This document shows positions 44,470 through 52,191 of a stretch of DNA of 64,000 bases, in pieces. This DNA comes from Parapedobacter flavus (GTDB lineage Bacteria; Bacteroidota; Bacteroidia; Sphingobacteriales; Sphingobacteriaceae). The stretch is taken from NCBI RefSeq assembly GCF_035818675.1, contig NZ_JAYKZZ010000011.1, forward strand, positions 1 to 64,000, read 5' to 3'. Positions within the stretch are counted from its first letter, which is position 1. Every line of letters begins with the position of its first letter. The position numbers and the translations under genes are program-made. A model generated the notes under the pieces. The model worked only from the letters and a program-made list of their open reading frames with translations, was not told where the DNA came from and made no database searches.

Positions 44470-45270
44470 ATGAGAACACGCGCTATTACAGCCCTCTTTT
44501 TCGTCATTGTTATGGTGGCCTCCATGCTGTTGGGGAGTTATGTCTTTACCGTTTTTTTTATCCTGCTGAGTACCTACTGCGTTGCTGAATTTTATCGGAT
44601 TATCGGCGATGATAAAGGGCAGCCAAACCGGCCGATGGGGTTGTTACTGGGCATCATGGGGTTTGGGTTGTTCGCTGGTTACCGTTTACTCGGTTTCGAT
44701 GCCCGCTACCTTTTGGTGCTGGCTCCGTTTGTTGCGGCCGTTTTTATTATACCGCTTTACCAGAAACACGGGCGGCCCTTCGGCGGAATCGCCTATACGC
44801 TACTGGGAGTGGTCTATGTAGTTCTGCCGTTTATCGCTTTTTTCTCGCTGGGTTTTGTTACGGGAGCATTTGACTACCGCTTACCACTGGGCTTTATGCT
44901 GATTCTTTGGGGAAACGATACCGGGGCATACCTTGCGGGAAAGTTTTTGGGCAAACGTAGGCTGTTTGAACGCATATCGCCCAATAAAACCTGGGAGGGG
45001 TTTGTGGGGGGAGTGTTGCTGGCGCTGGTAACTGCCTTGGTAATAGGTCACTATTTTGCGATATTGGTGAGCTGGCAATGGGCAGGGATGGCGTTGGTCA
45101 TTTCGCTATTTGGCACCTTCGGCGATCTCGTCGAATCGATGCTCAAACGCAGTCAGCAGGTGAAAGACTCCGGAGCGGTTTTACCGGGTCACGGCGGCTT
45201 GCTCGATCGTTTCGACGGCCTGCTGTTTGCCGCCCCGGCCGCCCTCGTATTTCTTGAATTGGTGTACTGA
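44470..45270 (+). CDS. cdsA: Phosphatidate cytidylyltransferase
   Basis: A 266-residue polytopic membrane enzyme that makes CDP-diacylglycerol from phosphatidic acid and CTP, the branch point for bacterial phospholipids. Eight hydrophobic segments are visible. The signature segment is GKRRLFERISPNKTWEGFVGG and the C-terminal motif includes LFGTFGDLVESMLKRSQQVKDSG, PGHGGLLDRFDGLLF, all standard for CdsA. It lies 6 bp after the DUF2007 gene. Confidence 0.95.
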   Translation: MRTRAITALFFVIVMVASMLLGSYVFTVFFILLSTYCVAEFYRIIGDDKGQPNRPMGLLLGIMGFGLFAGYRLLGFDARYLLVLAPFVAAVFIIPLYQKHGRPFGGIAYTLLGVVYVVLPFIAFFSLGFVTGAFDYRLPLGFMLILWGNDTGAYLAGKFLGKRRLFERISPNKTWEGFVGGVLLALVTALVIGHYFAILVSWQWAGMALVISLFGTFGDLVESMLKRSQQVKDSGAVLPGHGGLLDRFDGLLFAAPAALVFLELVY

Positions 45271-45291
45271 CTATAAAAAACACATCGCATT

Positions 45292-45966
45292 ATGCAATCC
45301 AATATACATGCCGACACGTTTGACTTCCTTACGGCCATTAAAAAGAACAACGATAGGGAATGGTTTCAGGAACATCGGGCCTCGTATGAGCATGCTTGGC
45401 AGAACATGAAAGATTTTACCGCTGGGCTGATTGAAGGCCTCGCCCAGTGGGACCGTTACATTTCTCCGGATATCCCGGTGTCGAAGTGCGTTTTCCGCAT
45501 TTACCGCGACACCCGTTTCAGCAAGGATAAAACGCCCTACAAAACCTGGCTAGGTGCAGGGATTTCTACGGCCGGCCGTAAACTGAACGGCCCCGAGTAT
45601 TACATACACATCCAACCGGGCAACAGCTTCGCCGCAGCGGGATACTGGCGCCCCGAGAAAGAACACCTTGCAGCCATCCGACAGGAGATAGACTACAACG
45701 GCGCCGGTCTTCAAGCAATAGTAAATGAACCCGCATTTAAAAAACACGGCCAGCTCGACATGCAGGATACGCTTAAGCGCCCGCCTGCGGGGTTCAGTGA
45801 AGATCATCCCTATATCGAATGGCTTAAACTCAAAAGTTTCACGGCGGTCGAGTCTTTTACGGATAATGAGCTGAAAGATGCGGATGGCGTTGACCGGGTT
45901 TTAAAGGCCTACCGCCGGATGTATGATTTCAAACTATTCCTCCATGAGGCCCTTGGCCACGAGTAA
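45292..45966 (+). CDS. DUF2461 (TIGR02453) family protein
   Basis: A 224-residue protein matching DUF2461: DTFDFLTAIKKNNDREWFQEHR at the start, then CVFRIYRDTRFSKDKTPYKTWLGAGI, YYIHIQPGNSFAAAGYWRPE and HPYIEWLKLKSFTAVE. The function of the family is unknown. It lies 21 bp after cdsA on the same strand and is separated by one base from the 3' end of anmK on the other strand. Confidence 0.9.
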   Translation: MQSNIHADTFDFLTAIKKNNDREWFQEHRASYEHAWQNMKDFTAGLIEGLAQWDRYISPDIPVSKCVFRIYRDTRFSKDKTPYKTWLGAGISTAGRKLNGPEYYIHIQPGNSFAAAGYWRPEKEHLAAIRQEIDYNGAGLQAIVNEPAFKKHGQLDMQDTLKRPPAGFSEDHPYIEWLKLKSFTAVESFTDNELKDADGVDRVLKAYRRMYDFKLFLHEALGHE

Positions 45967-45967
45967 G

Positions 45968-47167
45968 CTACTCGGGAAAGCTGATTTTCCCCATGCATAC
46001 TGCCGGCGAGTCCAGTATCGCGCTTGCGCTGGCGGCCGTTCCGGCTACGGTTTCGTTGGCCAATAGTGCAAAAAGGGCTGCCTCTTTGGCATCGGGGAGA
46101 AGTCCCAATTCATCAAAAGAAGAGACTGGTATCCCCTCAAGGGCACCGGCTATACGATCCACAAGCAAGGGATTGTGTAAGCCTCCGCCGCTGATATAGA
46201 CGTGCGGGTTGCCACACGCTTGCACCGCATGCCGGATGGCTGCCGCGATGGCTGTAGCAGAGAAGGCAACTAGCGTAGCCATGACGTCCCGTGCGTGGAG
46301 GATTTCGGTGCCGCTGGCTCGCTGAGCCTCGGTGAGGTACCGCAGGTTAAATAGTTCCGGACCTGTGGTTTTAGGAAAAGGAAGCGCAAAAAAGTCATGG
46401 CGGAGCAACGTTTCCAGCAGTTGCTCATTTACTACACCTGTTAACGCTAAGCGGGCATCGCGGTCCATCTCTTCACCCAGATATGCCAGCATGTATTGGT
46501 TCATCAGCGTGTTGCCCGGGCCCACATCCGTAGCAAAGCAGGGATTGCCATTGCCGTTGGTGGCGGGAAGAATCGTGAAGTTGGCGATACCGCCGATGTT
46601 GAGCAGTACGCGCGTTTCTTGGCGGTCGGTAAATAAGAGGTAGTCGCCATAGGCAGCCAACGGTGCACCCTCACCGCCTGCAGCGATATGCTTCTGCCTG
46701 AAGTCGGAGATGGTGATGATACCCGTGGCAACGGCCAGATGATCACCGTCGCCCAGTTGCAAGGTGCTGTTCGGGTAGTCTACCGTGCCCGTGAGCGACT
46801 GCGGTGCATGGAATACGGTCTGCCCATGGCTTGCCAACAGGTCAACATCGTTGGCGGGTATTCCCCATTCATGCAAAGCTTCGTTTACGAGCTTGCCGTG
46901 GGTCTGCCCGATGAGTGCATGGAGGCCGCTGAGCACTTGCTGATCAATCGTACGTTTAGCAAAAACCTGGCGTATCCGGTCGCGGAAATCGCCGGTATAC
47001 GCTTTCGTGTCAAACCGGAGGAGCTCAAGTGCAGTATCGGTGCCGCTGCCGGCGATTCGGCACAGCGCAATATCAAGCCCGTCTAAGGAGGTGCCCGACA
47101 TCAGTCCGATGATCAATCGGTGGGACTGCTTGGCTTTGGTATACAGTTTCTCGACATGTACGTTCAT
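45968..47167 (-). CDS. anmK: Anhydro-N-acetylmuramic acid kinase
   Basis: A 399-residue ASKHA-fold kinase of peptidoglycan recycling. GLMSGTSLDGLDIALCRI at the start and ASHGQTVFHAP, the LLNIGGIANFTILP ATP-binding turn, FATDVGPGNTLMNQYM and VYISGGGLHNPLLVDRI are all present. It converts 1,6-anhydroMurNAc to MurNAc-6-phosphate. The gene diverges from gcvH across a 196-bp region with a very strong palindrome; whether both genes respond to it is unknown. Confidence 0.93.
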   Translation of the reverse strand: MNVHVEKLYTKAKQSHRLIIGLMSGTSLDGLDIALCRIAGSGTDTALELLRFDTKAYTGDFRDRIRQVFAKRTIDQQVLSGLHALIGQTHGKLVNEALHEWGIPANDVDLLASHGQTVFHAPQSLTGTVDYPNSTLQLGDGDHLAVATGIITISDFRQKHIAAGGEGAPLAAYGDYLLFTDRQETRVLLNIGGIANFTILPATNGNGNPCFATDVGPGNTLMNQYMLAYLGEEMDRDARLALTGVVNEQLLETLLRHDFFALPFPKTTGPELFNLRYLTEAQRASGTEILHARDVMATLVAFSATAIAAAIRHAVQACGNPHVYISGGGLHNPLLVDRIAGALEGIPVSSFDELGLLPDAKEAALFALLANETVAGTAASASAILDSPAVCMGKISFPE

Positions 47168-47229
47168 GATGCCTTAAAGATATGTATTTTGTGTTTCATG
47201 TCATCATCCTATTCCATTATAACCAGTGG

Positions 47230-47270
47230 GATAAAATTGCTTTTATATTGTGTATAAAAGCAATTTTATC
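47230..47270. promoter_or_regulatory. Perfect 18-bp-arm palindrome over the gcvH promoter
   Basis: GATAAAATTGCTTTTATA at 47230-47247 is the exact inverse of the sequence at 47253-47270, with only TTGTG between. The right arm fills the whole spacer between the TTG and TAAGTTTG elements. Since the flanking genes diverge, it is unlikely to be a terminator and looks like an operator or cruciform. Confidence 0.65.
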
Positions 47271-47278
47271 TAAGTTTG
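47248..47278 (+). promoter_or_regulatory. Promoter of gcvH
   Basis: TTG at 47248-47250, 20 bp, TAAGTTTG at 47271-47278. Both elements match the Bacteroidota consensus exactly. Confidence 0.65.
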
Positions 47279-47363
47279 GAAGGTGTTTTAACCGGCAGTG
47301 GCACCGTTACGGTAAGGTTCAGTGCCAATGCATGCATGAATTTAGTTAATAAATCGTATTCAA

Positions 47364-47744
47364 ATGACTTTTCCTAAAGATTTAAAGTACACGAAAGATC
47401 ACGAATGGGTCCGTGTATCGGGTGAAGAAGCTGTCATCGGGATTACCGATTTTGCCCAGCGCGAGCTTGGCGATATCGTATTCATCGATGTCAATACCGT
47501 GGGCGATGACGTGGCACAAGACGAGGTGTTTGGCACTATAGAAGCCGTCAAAACCGTGTCGGATCTGTTTATGCCTGTTGCGGCCACTGTATTGGAGGTC
47601 AACGATAAGATCGATAGCTCGCCGGAGCTGGTCAACCAAGATCCCTATGGAGACGGCTGGCTCGTACGAGTAAAGCTGGACAACACTGCCGACGTGGAAG
47701 GGCTGCTTTCCGCCGCGGAATATGAAGCACAGGTAGGTGTGTAA
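47364..47744 (+). CDS. gcvH: Glycine cleavage system H protein
   Basis: A 126-residue lipoyl carrier protein. The lipoyl-lysine site is K63 in FGTIEAVKTVSDLFMP; LKYTKDHEWVRV at the start and EQDPYGDGWLVRVK-like segment near the end (VNQDPYGDGWLVRVKL) complete the domain. It shuttles the aminomethyl group between P, T and L proteins of glycine cleavage; those genes are not in the window. The promoter carries a long palindrome. A terminator hairpin follows. Confidence 0.96.
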   Translation: MTFPKDLKYTKDHEWVRVSGEEAVIGITDFAQRELGDIVFIDVNTVGDDVAQDEVFGTIEAVKTVSDLFMPVAATVLEVNDKIDSSPELVNQDPYGDGWLVRVKLDNTADVEGLLSAAEYEAQVGV

Positions 47745-47764
47745 CGCGTTGCTGGGTGCTAAGG

Positions 47765-47802
47765 ATGACATCTGCCGCTGAGGCGGATGTCATTTCTTTT
47801 TT
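47765..47802 (+). terminator. Rho-independent terminator after gcvH
   Basis: ATGACATCTGCC and GGCGGATGTCAT pair (one G-T pair) over a 5-base loop and run into TTTCTTTTTT. It ends 18 bp before the VanZ start, so ATG at 47787 inside it is not used. Confidence 0.85.
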
Positions 47803-47819
47803 GGCATTATAATGGCTCG

Positions 47820-48263
47820 ATGGCTGACAAAAAGAGAAACATGAAGCATTATATATGGGCGGTATTGTGGGCAGGCGTGGTGCTGGTGTTATGCGGCTTG
47901 CCATCGGCAGCCACAGATGAAGTGCCGAAGTTTCCGGGAATAGATAAGCTGGTACATACGGGCTTTTTCTTTGTTTTTACGGTGTTGCTGTATTACGGGG
48001 CCATCAGGCAGGCAGCAACCATCGGACCCTCCTGGCGCATCTCCATCAGGGTGGTCATTTTCTCTTGCTTATTTGCATTGTTGACGGAATACCTCCAGTG
48101 GAAGGTCTTTACCTATCGTTCTGCGGAGGCATGGGATCTTTTTGCGGACGCCGTGGGAACAGGTATGGGCGTATTTGCCTACCTGCTGCTGCACAATGTT
48201 TACCGTGCTGAAGCGGATTTGGGTAACGTCGCCCATACCAAGAATGAAAGTTATGAAGTGTAA
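47820..48263 (+). CDS. VanZ family membrane protein
   Basis: A 147-residue protein with four hydrophobic segments: HYIWAVLWAGVVLVLCGLPS, KLVHTGFFFVFTVLLYYGAI, VVIFSCLFALLTEYLQW and FADAVGTGMGVFAYLLLHNVY. TEYLQ and the DxxADxxGxxxG-like ending are typical of VanZ. The family name comes from a teicoplanin-resistance gene, but most members have no known function. The start is ATG at 47820 because the earlier ATG at 47787 lies in the gcvH terminator. It overlaps the next gene by 11 bp. Confidence 0.88.
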   Translation: MADKKRNMKHYIWAVLWAGVVLVLCGLPSAATDEVPKFPGIDKLVHTGFFFVFTVLLYYGAIRQAATIGPSWRISIRVVIFSCLFALLTEYLQWKVFTYRSAEAWDLFADAVGTGMGVFAYLLLHNVYRAEADLGNVAHTKNESYEV

Positions 48264-48510
48264 TGCAACCGTCCGACTCGCGCTCGCCGCCATAGCGGTG
48301 ACCTTCTTCTCATCATGCGGCATTTTCCGCAAGGGATGCAAGTGCCCGCCGGTACATCGCCACTCGGTAGCGCCAACGACGCAATCCACACTCCCTTCAC
48401 AAGGCTTTGGCAATGGTAACCGCGCTCACCTTGGCCGCCCCGTTTTCCAGCAGGCTACTGGCGCAAGCTTCGAGCGTGGCACCGGTCGTCAACACATCAT
48501 CAACCAATAA
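48253..48510 (+). CDS. Small lipoprotein, overlapping comF on the opposite strand
   Basis: An 85-residue protein starting at ATG 48253, inside the end of vanZ. The signal VRLALAAIAVTFFSSC ends in a good lipobox (FSSC) and is followed by GIFRKGCKCPPVHR, a motif like that of very short lipoproteins found after vanZ in related genomes. The last about 38 residues lie antisense to the 3' end of comF (114 bp overlap) and look unlike a folded domain, so the stop may once have been closer. It is unclear whether the C-terminal part is functional. Confidence 0.6.
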   Translation: MKCNATVRLALAAIAVTFFSSCGIFRKGCKCPPVHRHSVAPTTQSTLPSQGFGNGNRAHLGRPVFQQATGASFERGTGRQHIINQ

Positions 48511-49098
48511 TACGTGTCGGTCCGCAATCGCACCGACATCGTTTGCTACAAACGTTTCCAGCATATTTTCATACCGTTCGTATCGGTTCCTACGGGTTTG
48601 GCTTTCCGTGGCACGGCGCCGTACGATGCCATGTTCGGCCACCGGTAAATGCATGGAGTGGGCAAGCCCGTTTGCGAAAAACGTGCTTTGGTTGTACCCT
48701 CGTGCACGGAGTTTTTTCGGATGCAACGGTACCGGGACGATGATATCGGCTTGATTGAAGGGAGCGGTGTCTACCAATACGGCGCCGTACCGCTGTCCGA
48801 TGACGGTGCCGATCTCAGGGCGATTGCGGTATTTGAGGTGATGGATGATCCGTTTCACACGAGAGGCCTCGCGGAAATACCAATAAGACGCAACCGATTC
48901 GATACAAACCCTACCCCAAAGTTGCCGGGCACTGCTGTTCTGTTCGTCTTCATGGGCACGGGTATCGGGCAGGCGATACCAGCAGGTCGTACAAATGTGC
49001 TTTTCGCCGTTTACCAAGGGCGCATCGCACCCAGCACAGGTCTGTGCGAAAAAGAGGGCGGTGAAATCGCTGAAGTATCGTGTGATGCCCATAAGCAA
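48397..49098 (-). CDS. comF: ComF family protein (phosphoribosyltransferase fold)
   Basis: A 233-residue protein with an N-terminal zinc-binding double-zinc ribbon, CAGCDAPLV and HICTTCW, then a phosphoribosyltransferase-like domain containing the PRPP-binding motif VLLVDDVLTTGATLEACA. ComF and GntX homologues take part in DNA uptake or nucleotide salvage; the enzymatic activity is unproven for this type. It follows rlmN directly (the two genes abut at 49098/49099), so it is likely the second gene of that operon. Confidence 0.9.
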   Translation of the reverse strand: MLMGITRYFSDFTALFFAQTCAGCDAPLVNGEKHICTTCWYRLPDTRAHEDEQNSSARQLWGRVCIESVASYWYFREASRVKRIIHHLKYRNRPEIGTVIGQRYGAVLVDTAPFNQADIIVPVPLHPKKLRARGYNQSTFFANGLAHSMHLPVAEHGIVRRRATESQTRRNRYERYENMLETFVANDVGAIADRHVLLVDDVLTTGATLEACASSLLENGAAKVSAVTIAKAL

Positions 49099-50163
49099 TC
49101 AGACTGTCGGGGCGGTGGTTTCTTTAATGGCCAATTGACCGCATGCAGCATCAATGTCTTTGCCCCGGCTGCGACGAACATTGGTGGTTATGCCCCGCTG
49201 GCGGAGGTAATCCGCGAACCGGTCGATTTTGTCTGCCGCAGCATTCTCGAAATCCGCAAAGACAATGGGGTTGTATTCGATGATGTTTACTTTGCATGGC
49301 AGGTGTTTGCAGAATGCGGCTAGCTCCTGCGCATCGGTAAGGTCGTCATTTACGCCATTGAAAACGATGTATTCATACGTAACCGGATTTTTGGTTTTGG
49401 CGTAGTAATATTTTAATGCCTCTGCGAGGGCATGCAGCGAATTTTGCTCGTTGATGGGCATGATTTCGTTGCGTTTGGCATCGTTGGCAGCATGCAATGA
49501 CAAGGCCAAATTGAAACGCACGTGGTCGTCGCCCAATTTTTTGATCATCTTGGCGATTCCGGCCGTTGAGACGGTAATGCGTTTTGCCGCCATGTTTAGT
49601 CCATCGGGTGCCGTGATGCGTTCGATGGACTTTAACACATTGCTGTAGTTGAGCAGTGGTTCGCCCATGCCCATATAAACGATGTTGGTAAGGGGCTGCC
49701 CATAATAATCCTGCGCTTGCCTGCTGATGAGCACCACTTGATCATATATTTCATCGGCGTTAAGGTTGCGCTTACGGTCCATGTAGCCCGTGGCGCAAAA
49801 CTTGCAGGTGAGGCTACAGCCCACTTGGGAACTCACACAGGCTGTCATGCGGTCGGGCGCCGGGATGAGTACGCCTTCGATGATGTTGTTGTCATGCAGC
49901 GCGAAGCTGCTTTTAACGGTGCGGTCGTTACTGCGTTGCTCGTTCCGAACCGTTACGGCATTAATGGCGAAGGCCTCTTGCAGCATGTCGCGCAGCGACT
50001 TGCTCAGGTTGCTCATCCCGTCGAAATCCACACACGATCGCTGCCAAAGCCACGAGTAGATCTGTTTTGCACGAAACGCTTTTTCACCCATCGACACCAT
50101 ATGGTGTTGTAGCTGCTCCAGCGTTAGGCTGCGTATATCGATTTTCGATTTGACCGCGCTCAC
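49099..50163 (-). CDS. rlmN: 23S rRNA (adenine2503-C2)-methyltransferase
   Basis: A 354-residue radical SAM enzyme methylating A2503 of 23S rRNA and A37 of some tRNAs. The SAM/Fe-S motif CSLTCKFCATGYMDRKR, the GMGEPLLNYSNVLKSIERI segment and the two methyl-transfer cysteines of the family (CVSSQVGC and the C-terminal DAACGQLA) are present. The N-terminal helical part SLTLEQLQHHMVSMGEKAFRAKQIYSWLW is typical. It is followed immediately by comF. Confidence 0.95.
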   Translation of the reverse strand: MSAVKSKIDIRSLTLEQLQHHMVSMGEKAFRAKQIYSWLWQRSCVDFDGMSNLSKSLRDMLQEAFAINAVTVRNEQRSNDRTVKSSFALHDNNIIEGVLIPAPDRMTACVSSQVGCSLTCKFCATGYMDRKRNLNADEIYDQVVLISRQAQDYYGQPLTNIVYMGMGEPLLNYSNVLKSIERITAPDGLNMAAKRITVSTAGIAKMIKKLGDDHVRFNLALSLHAANDAKRNEIMPINEQNSLHALAEALKYYYAKTKNPVTYEYIVFNGVNDDLTDAQELAAFCKHLPCKVNIIEYNPIVFADFENAAADKIDRFADYLRQRGITTNVRRSRGKDIDAACGQLAIKETTAPTV

Positions 50164-50207
50164 GGTGCAAAGGTACGGCTTTTTTTGCAGGTATTTTTTT
50201 CAGTTGT

Positions 50208-50238
50208 TTGGTTGAACACGAAAAAAAACACATATTTG
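50208..50238 (+). promoter_or_regulatory. Probable promoter of the amidohydrolase gene
   Basis: TTG at 50208-50210, 20 bp, then CATATTTG at 50231-50238, one mismatch from TAnnTTTG. This gives a leader of about 77 bases before the ATG at 50322. Confidence 0.45.
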
Positions 50239-50321
50239 CATAAGCGTATTCGTCAAATTAAGCCTAGCCTGAATGACACGAGCGATATTTAACCACCAAC
50301 CAACGATTAAACCATGAAACT

Positions 50322-51497
50322 ATGAATACCTTTCTCTCAGCGACATATGTGCTACCGGTTGCCGGACGAGCCATCAAGGACGGCATTGTCGAAGTCGCAG
50401 ACGACGGTACCATTCATGGGGTTTATCCATCAAACAGCGACGTCGTATCCGGAAAGCCCATCCGCCATCACGTGGGTATCATCACACCGGGCTTCGTGAA
50501 TACACATTGCCACCTCGAACTTTCACATATGAAAGGGATCATACCGAAACGCACCGGGCTGGTGCCGTTTCTGCAACAGGTGATGGCACAGCGGGCTGTT
50601 GGTGAGGCCGAGATTGTACGTGCAATGAAGGCGGCCGACAAACAGCTCTATGACAACGGTGTCGTCGCGGTGGGCGATCATGCGAATACCGGCGTTTCTG
50701 CGAAGGTAAAAAAAAGCAGTAGGCTGTATTATCACACTTTTGTAGAAGTGATTGGTTTCGAGCCGGAAACGGCCGCTAATAAACTGGCTGACGCCTCCGC
50801 TGTCGCTAGTCAGTTTGATAAGTCAGCCACATCCATTACAGCACATGCCCCGTATTCGGTATCCAAAGAGCTATTTAAACGGATAGACGATGAAGCCCGT
50901 AAGCGGGGAATGCCCTTGAGTATACATAACCAGGAAAGTGAAGCCGAAAACAGGCTGTTCCGATATAAAGAGGGGCCATTTTTGGACTTTTACAACGACT
51001 TGGGCAAGGATATTACCAGTTTCAAAGCACAGGCACGCAATTCGTTGCACACGGTTATGCCGTACTTGTCGGCCGATACCCCGGTCTTGCTGGTCCACAA
51101 CACCTTTACAGCGGCAAAGGATATTTTTTTCATTGAACGGCAAGGAAGAAATGTCACTTGGTGTTTCTGCCCCAATGCGAACCTGTACATCGAGGGGCGG
51201 CTGCCGGGGGTTCAGCATTTTGTTCAATATGGGCACCCCATCACGGTGGGCACAGATAGCCTGGCGTCCAACGACCGCCTATGCGTGTTAACAGAGTTGA
51301 AGACCATCCACCAGCATTTTCCGAGGTTCCCCCTTACCGAAACCATCCAATGGGCTACCATCAATGGCGCACGTTTCCTCGGTATTGCTGATTGGGCTGG
51401 GTCATTGGAAAGGGGCAAGACGCCTGGAATTAACCTGCTAACCCATACCCGTGGACTAGCCCTTACGCCAGACACGGAAGTGGTGCGGCTGGTTTAA
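50322..51497 (+). CDS. Amidohydrolase-family metalloenzyme, possible aminofutalosine deaminase
   Basis: A 391-residue amidohydrolase (TIM-barrel metal hydrolase). TPGFVNTHCHLELSHMKG supplies the HxH metal ligands, ITAHAPYSVS the third His, MPLSIHNQESEAE the fourth, and VGTDSLASN the active-site Asp. The composite urease-like domain is complete (ISGxxxH... absent; ends NLLTH). The HxxHL and SLASN pattern resembles the chlorohydrolase/aminodeoxyfutalosine deaminase (MqnX) group. Because MqnB, the next enzyme in that route, is present at 21989, MqnX is a reasonable guess, but other deaminases are possible. It converges on the PAP2 gene with 4 bp overlap. Confidence 0.83.
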   Translation: MNTFLSATYVLPVAGRAIKDGIVEVADDGTIHGVYPSNSDVVSGKPIRHHVGIITPGFVNTHCHLELSHMKGIIPKRTGLVPFLQQVMAQRAVGEAEIVRAMKAADKQLYDNGVVAVGDHANTGVSAKVKKSSRLYYHTFVEVIGFEPETAANKLADASAVASQFDKSATSITAHAPYSVSKELFKRIDDEARKRGMPLSIHNQESEAENRLFRYKEGPFLDFYNDLGKDITSFKAQARNSLHTVMPYLSADTPVLLVHNTFTAAKDIFFIERQGRNVTWCFCPNANLYIEGRLPGVQHFVQYGHPITVGTDSLASNDRLCVLTELKTIHQHFPRFPLTETIQWATINGARFLGIADWAGSLERGKTPGINLLTHTRGLALTPDTEVVRLV

Positions 51498-52120
51498 TGC
51501 AACACCCAAAAGGCAATGCCCAACAGCGTGCCTAACACCATCCCAACTACCACCTCCTGCCATATGTGGCGGCCCAAGTGTATCCGTGACCAGGCCAGCG
51601 GTAGCGCAAACAGTAGAACACACCCGCCAGCCAGCCAGTTGAACGAGAGGATGATAAACCCTAAGAATGCGTGGAAGGCTAAATGCATGGACGCCTTTAT
51701 CCGCACGTTAACCAGTTGTGCGATCACCAGCAGCACCAACGCACAGGACAGTGCGAGCCGGAGTGTCCACTCTTGATTGCTAACCCAGACGATGATGGTA
51801 ACGATCAATAGGAGGAAAGTGGTGGCAATGAACCATTTTTGACGTTGTGCTTGATCGGATACATCCAGGTTGGTATACGTTCCTTTCTTTACTCCCCATA
51901 TGGTCTTCAGCCCAACGGGCAAAAAGATACCGCCGACAATCAATAGCGAGAGATAAGTGGCGCGTTGAGTCGATTCAATACTGAAAATTAGGAAAATAGC
52001 AAATAACGGAACGGTCAAAAAAGGGTGACCTACGGTGGATATGACTTTGGCTATCGTTGTCTTCAAATGTGTATATCCTTGAATCGCGGATACTGGGAAT
52101 ACGCCGGGATACCAAGCCAC
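51494..52120 (-). CDS. PAP2-like membrane protein
   Basis: A 208-residue polytopic membrane protein with about five hydrophobic segments. The C-terminal part contains KASMHLAFHAFLGF and AWSRIHLGRHIWQEVVVG, which match the conserved domains of PAP2 phosphatases (SR-x5-H at the end). The usual first motif KXXXXXXRP is only weakly seen (KGTYTNLDVSDQAQRQKW), and PSGH is replaced by ASMH. It may dephosphorylate lipid phosphates such as undecaprenyl pyrophosphate, or be inactive. The start may be a little later than 52120, because the first 15 residues look unrelated to the membrane domain. Confidence 0.8.
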   Translation of the reverse strand: MAWYPGVFPVSAIQGYTHLKTTIAKVISTVGHPFLTVPLFAIFLIFSIESTQRATYLSLLIVGGIFLPVGLKTIWGVKKGTYTNLDVSDQAQRQKWFIATTFLLLIVTIIVWVSNQEWTLRLALSCALVLLVIAQLVNVRIKASMHLAFHAFLGFIILSFNWLAGGCVLLFALPLAWSRIHLGRHIWQEVVVGMVLGTLLGIAFWVLH

Positions 52121-52191
52121 AGCGAAACGCCAGCACTATGGTGCGAAGATAGCCAAACTTTTGGAGGTAGGCAACGGGTAGCGCCGCTGAA

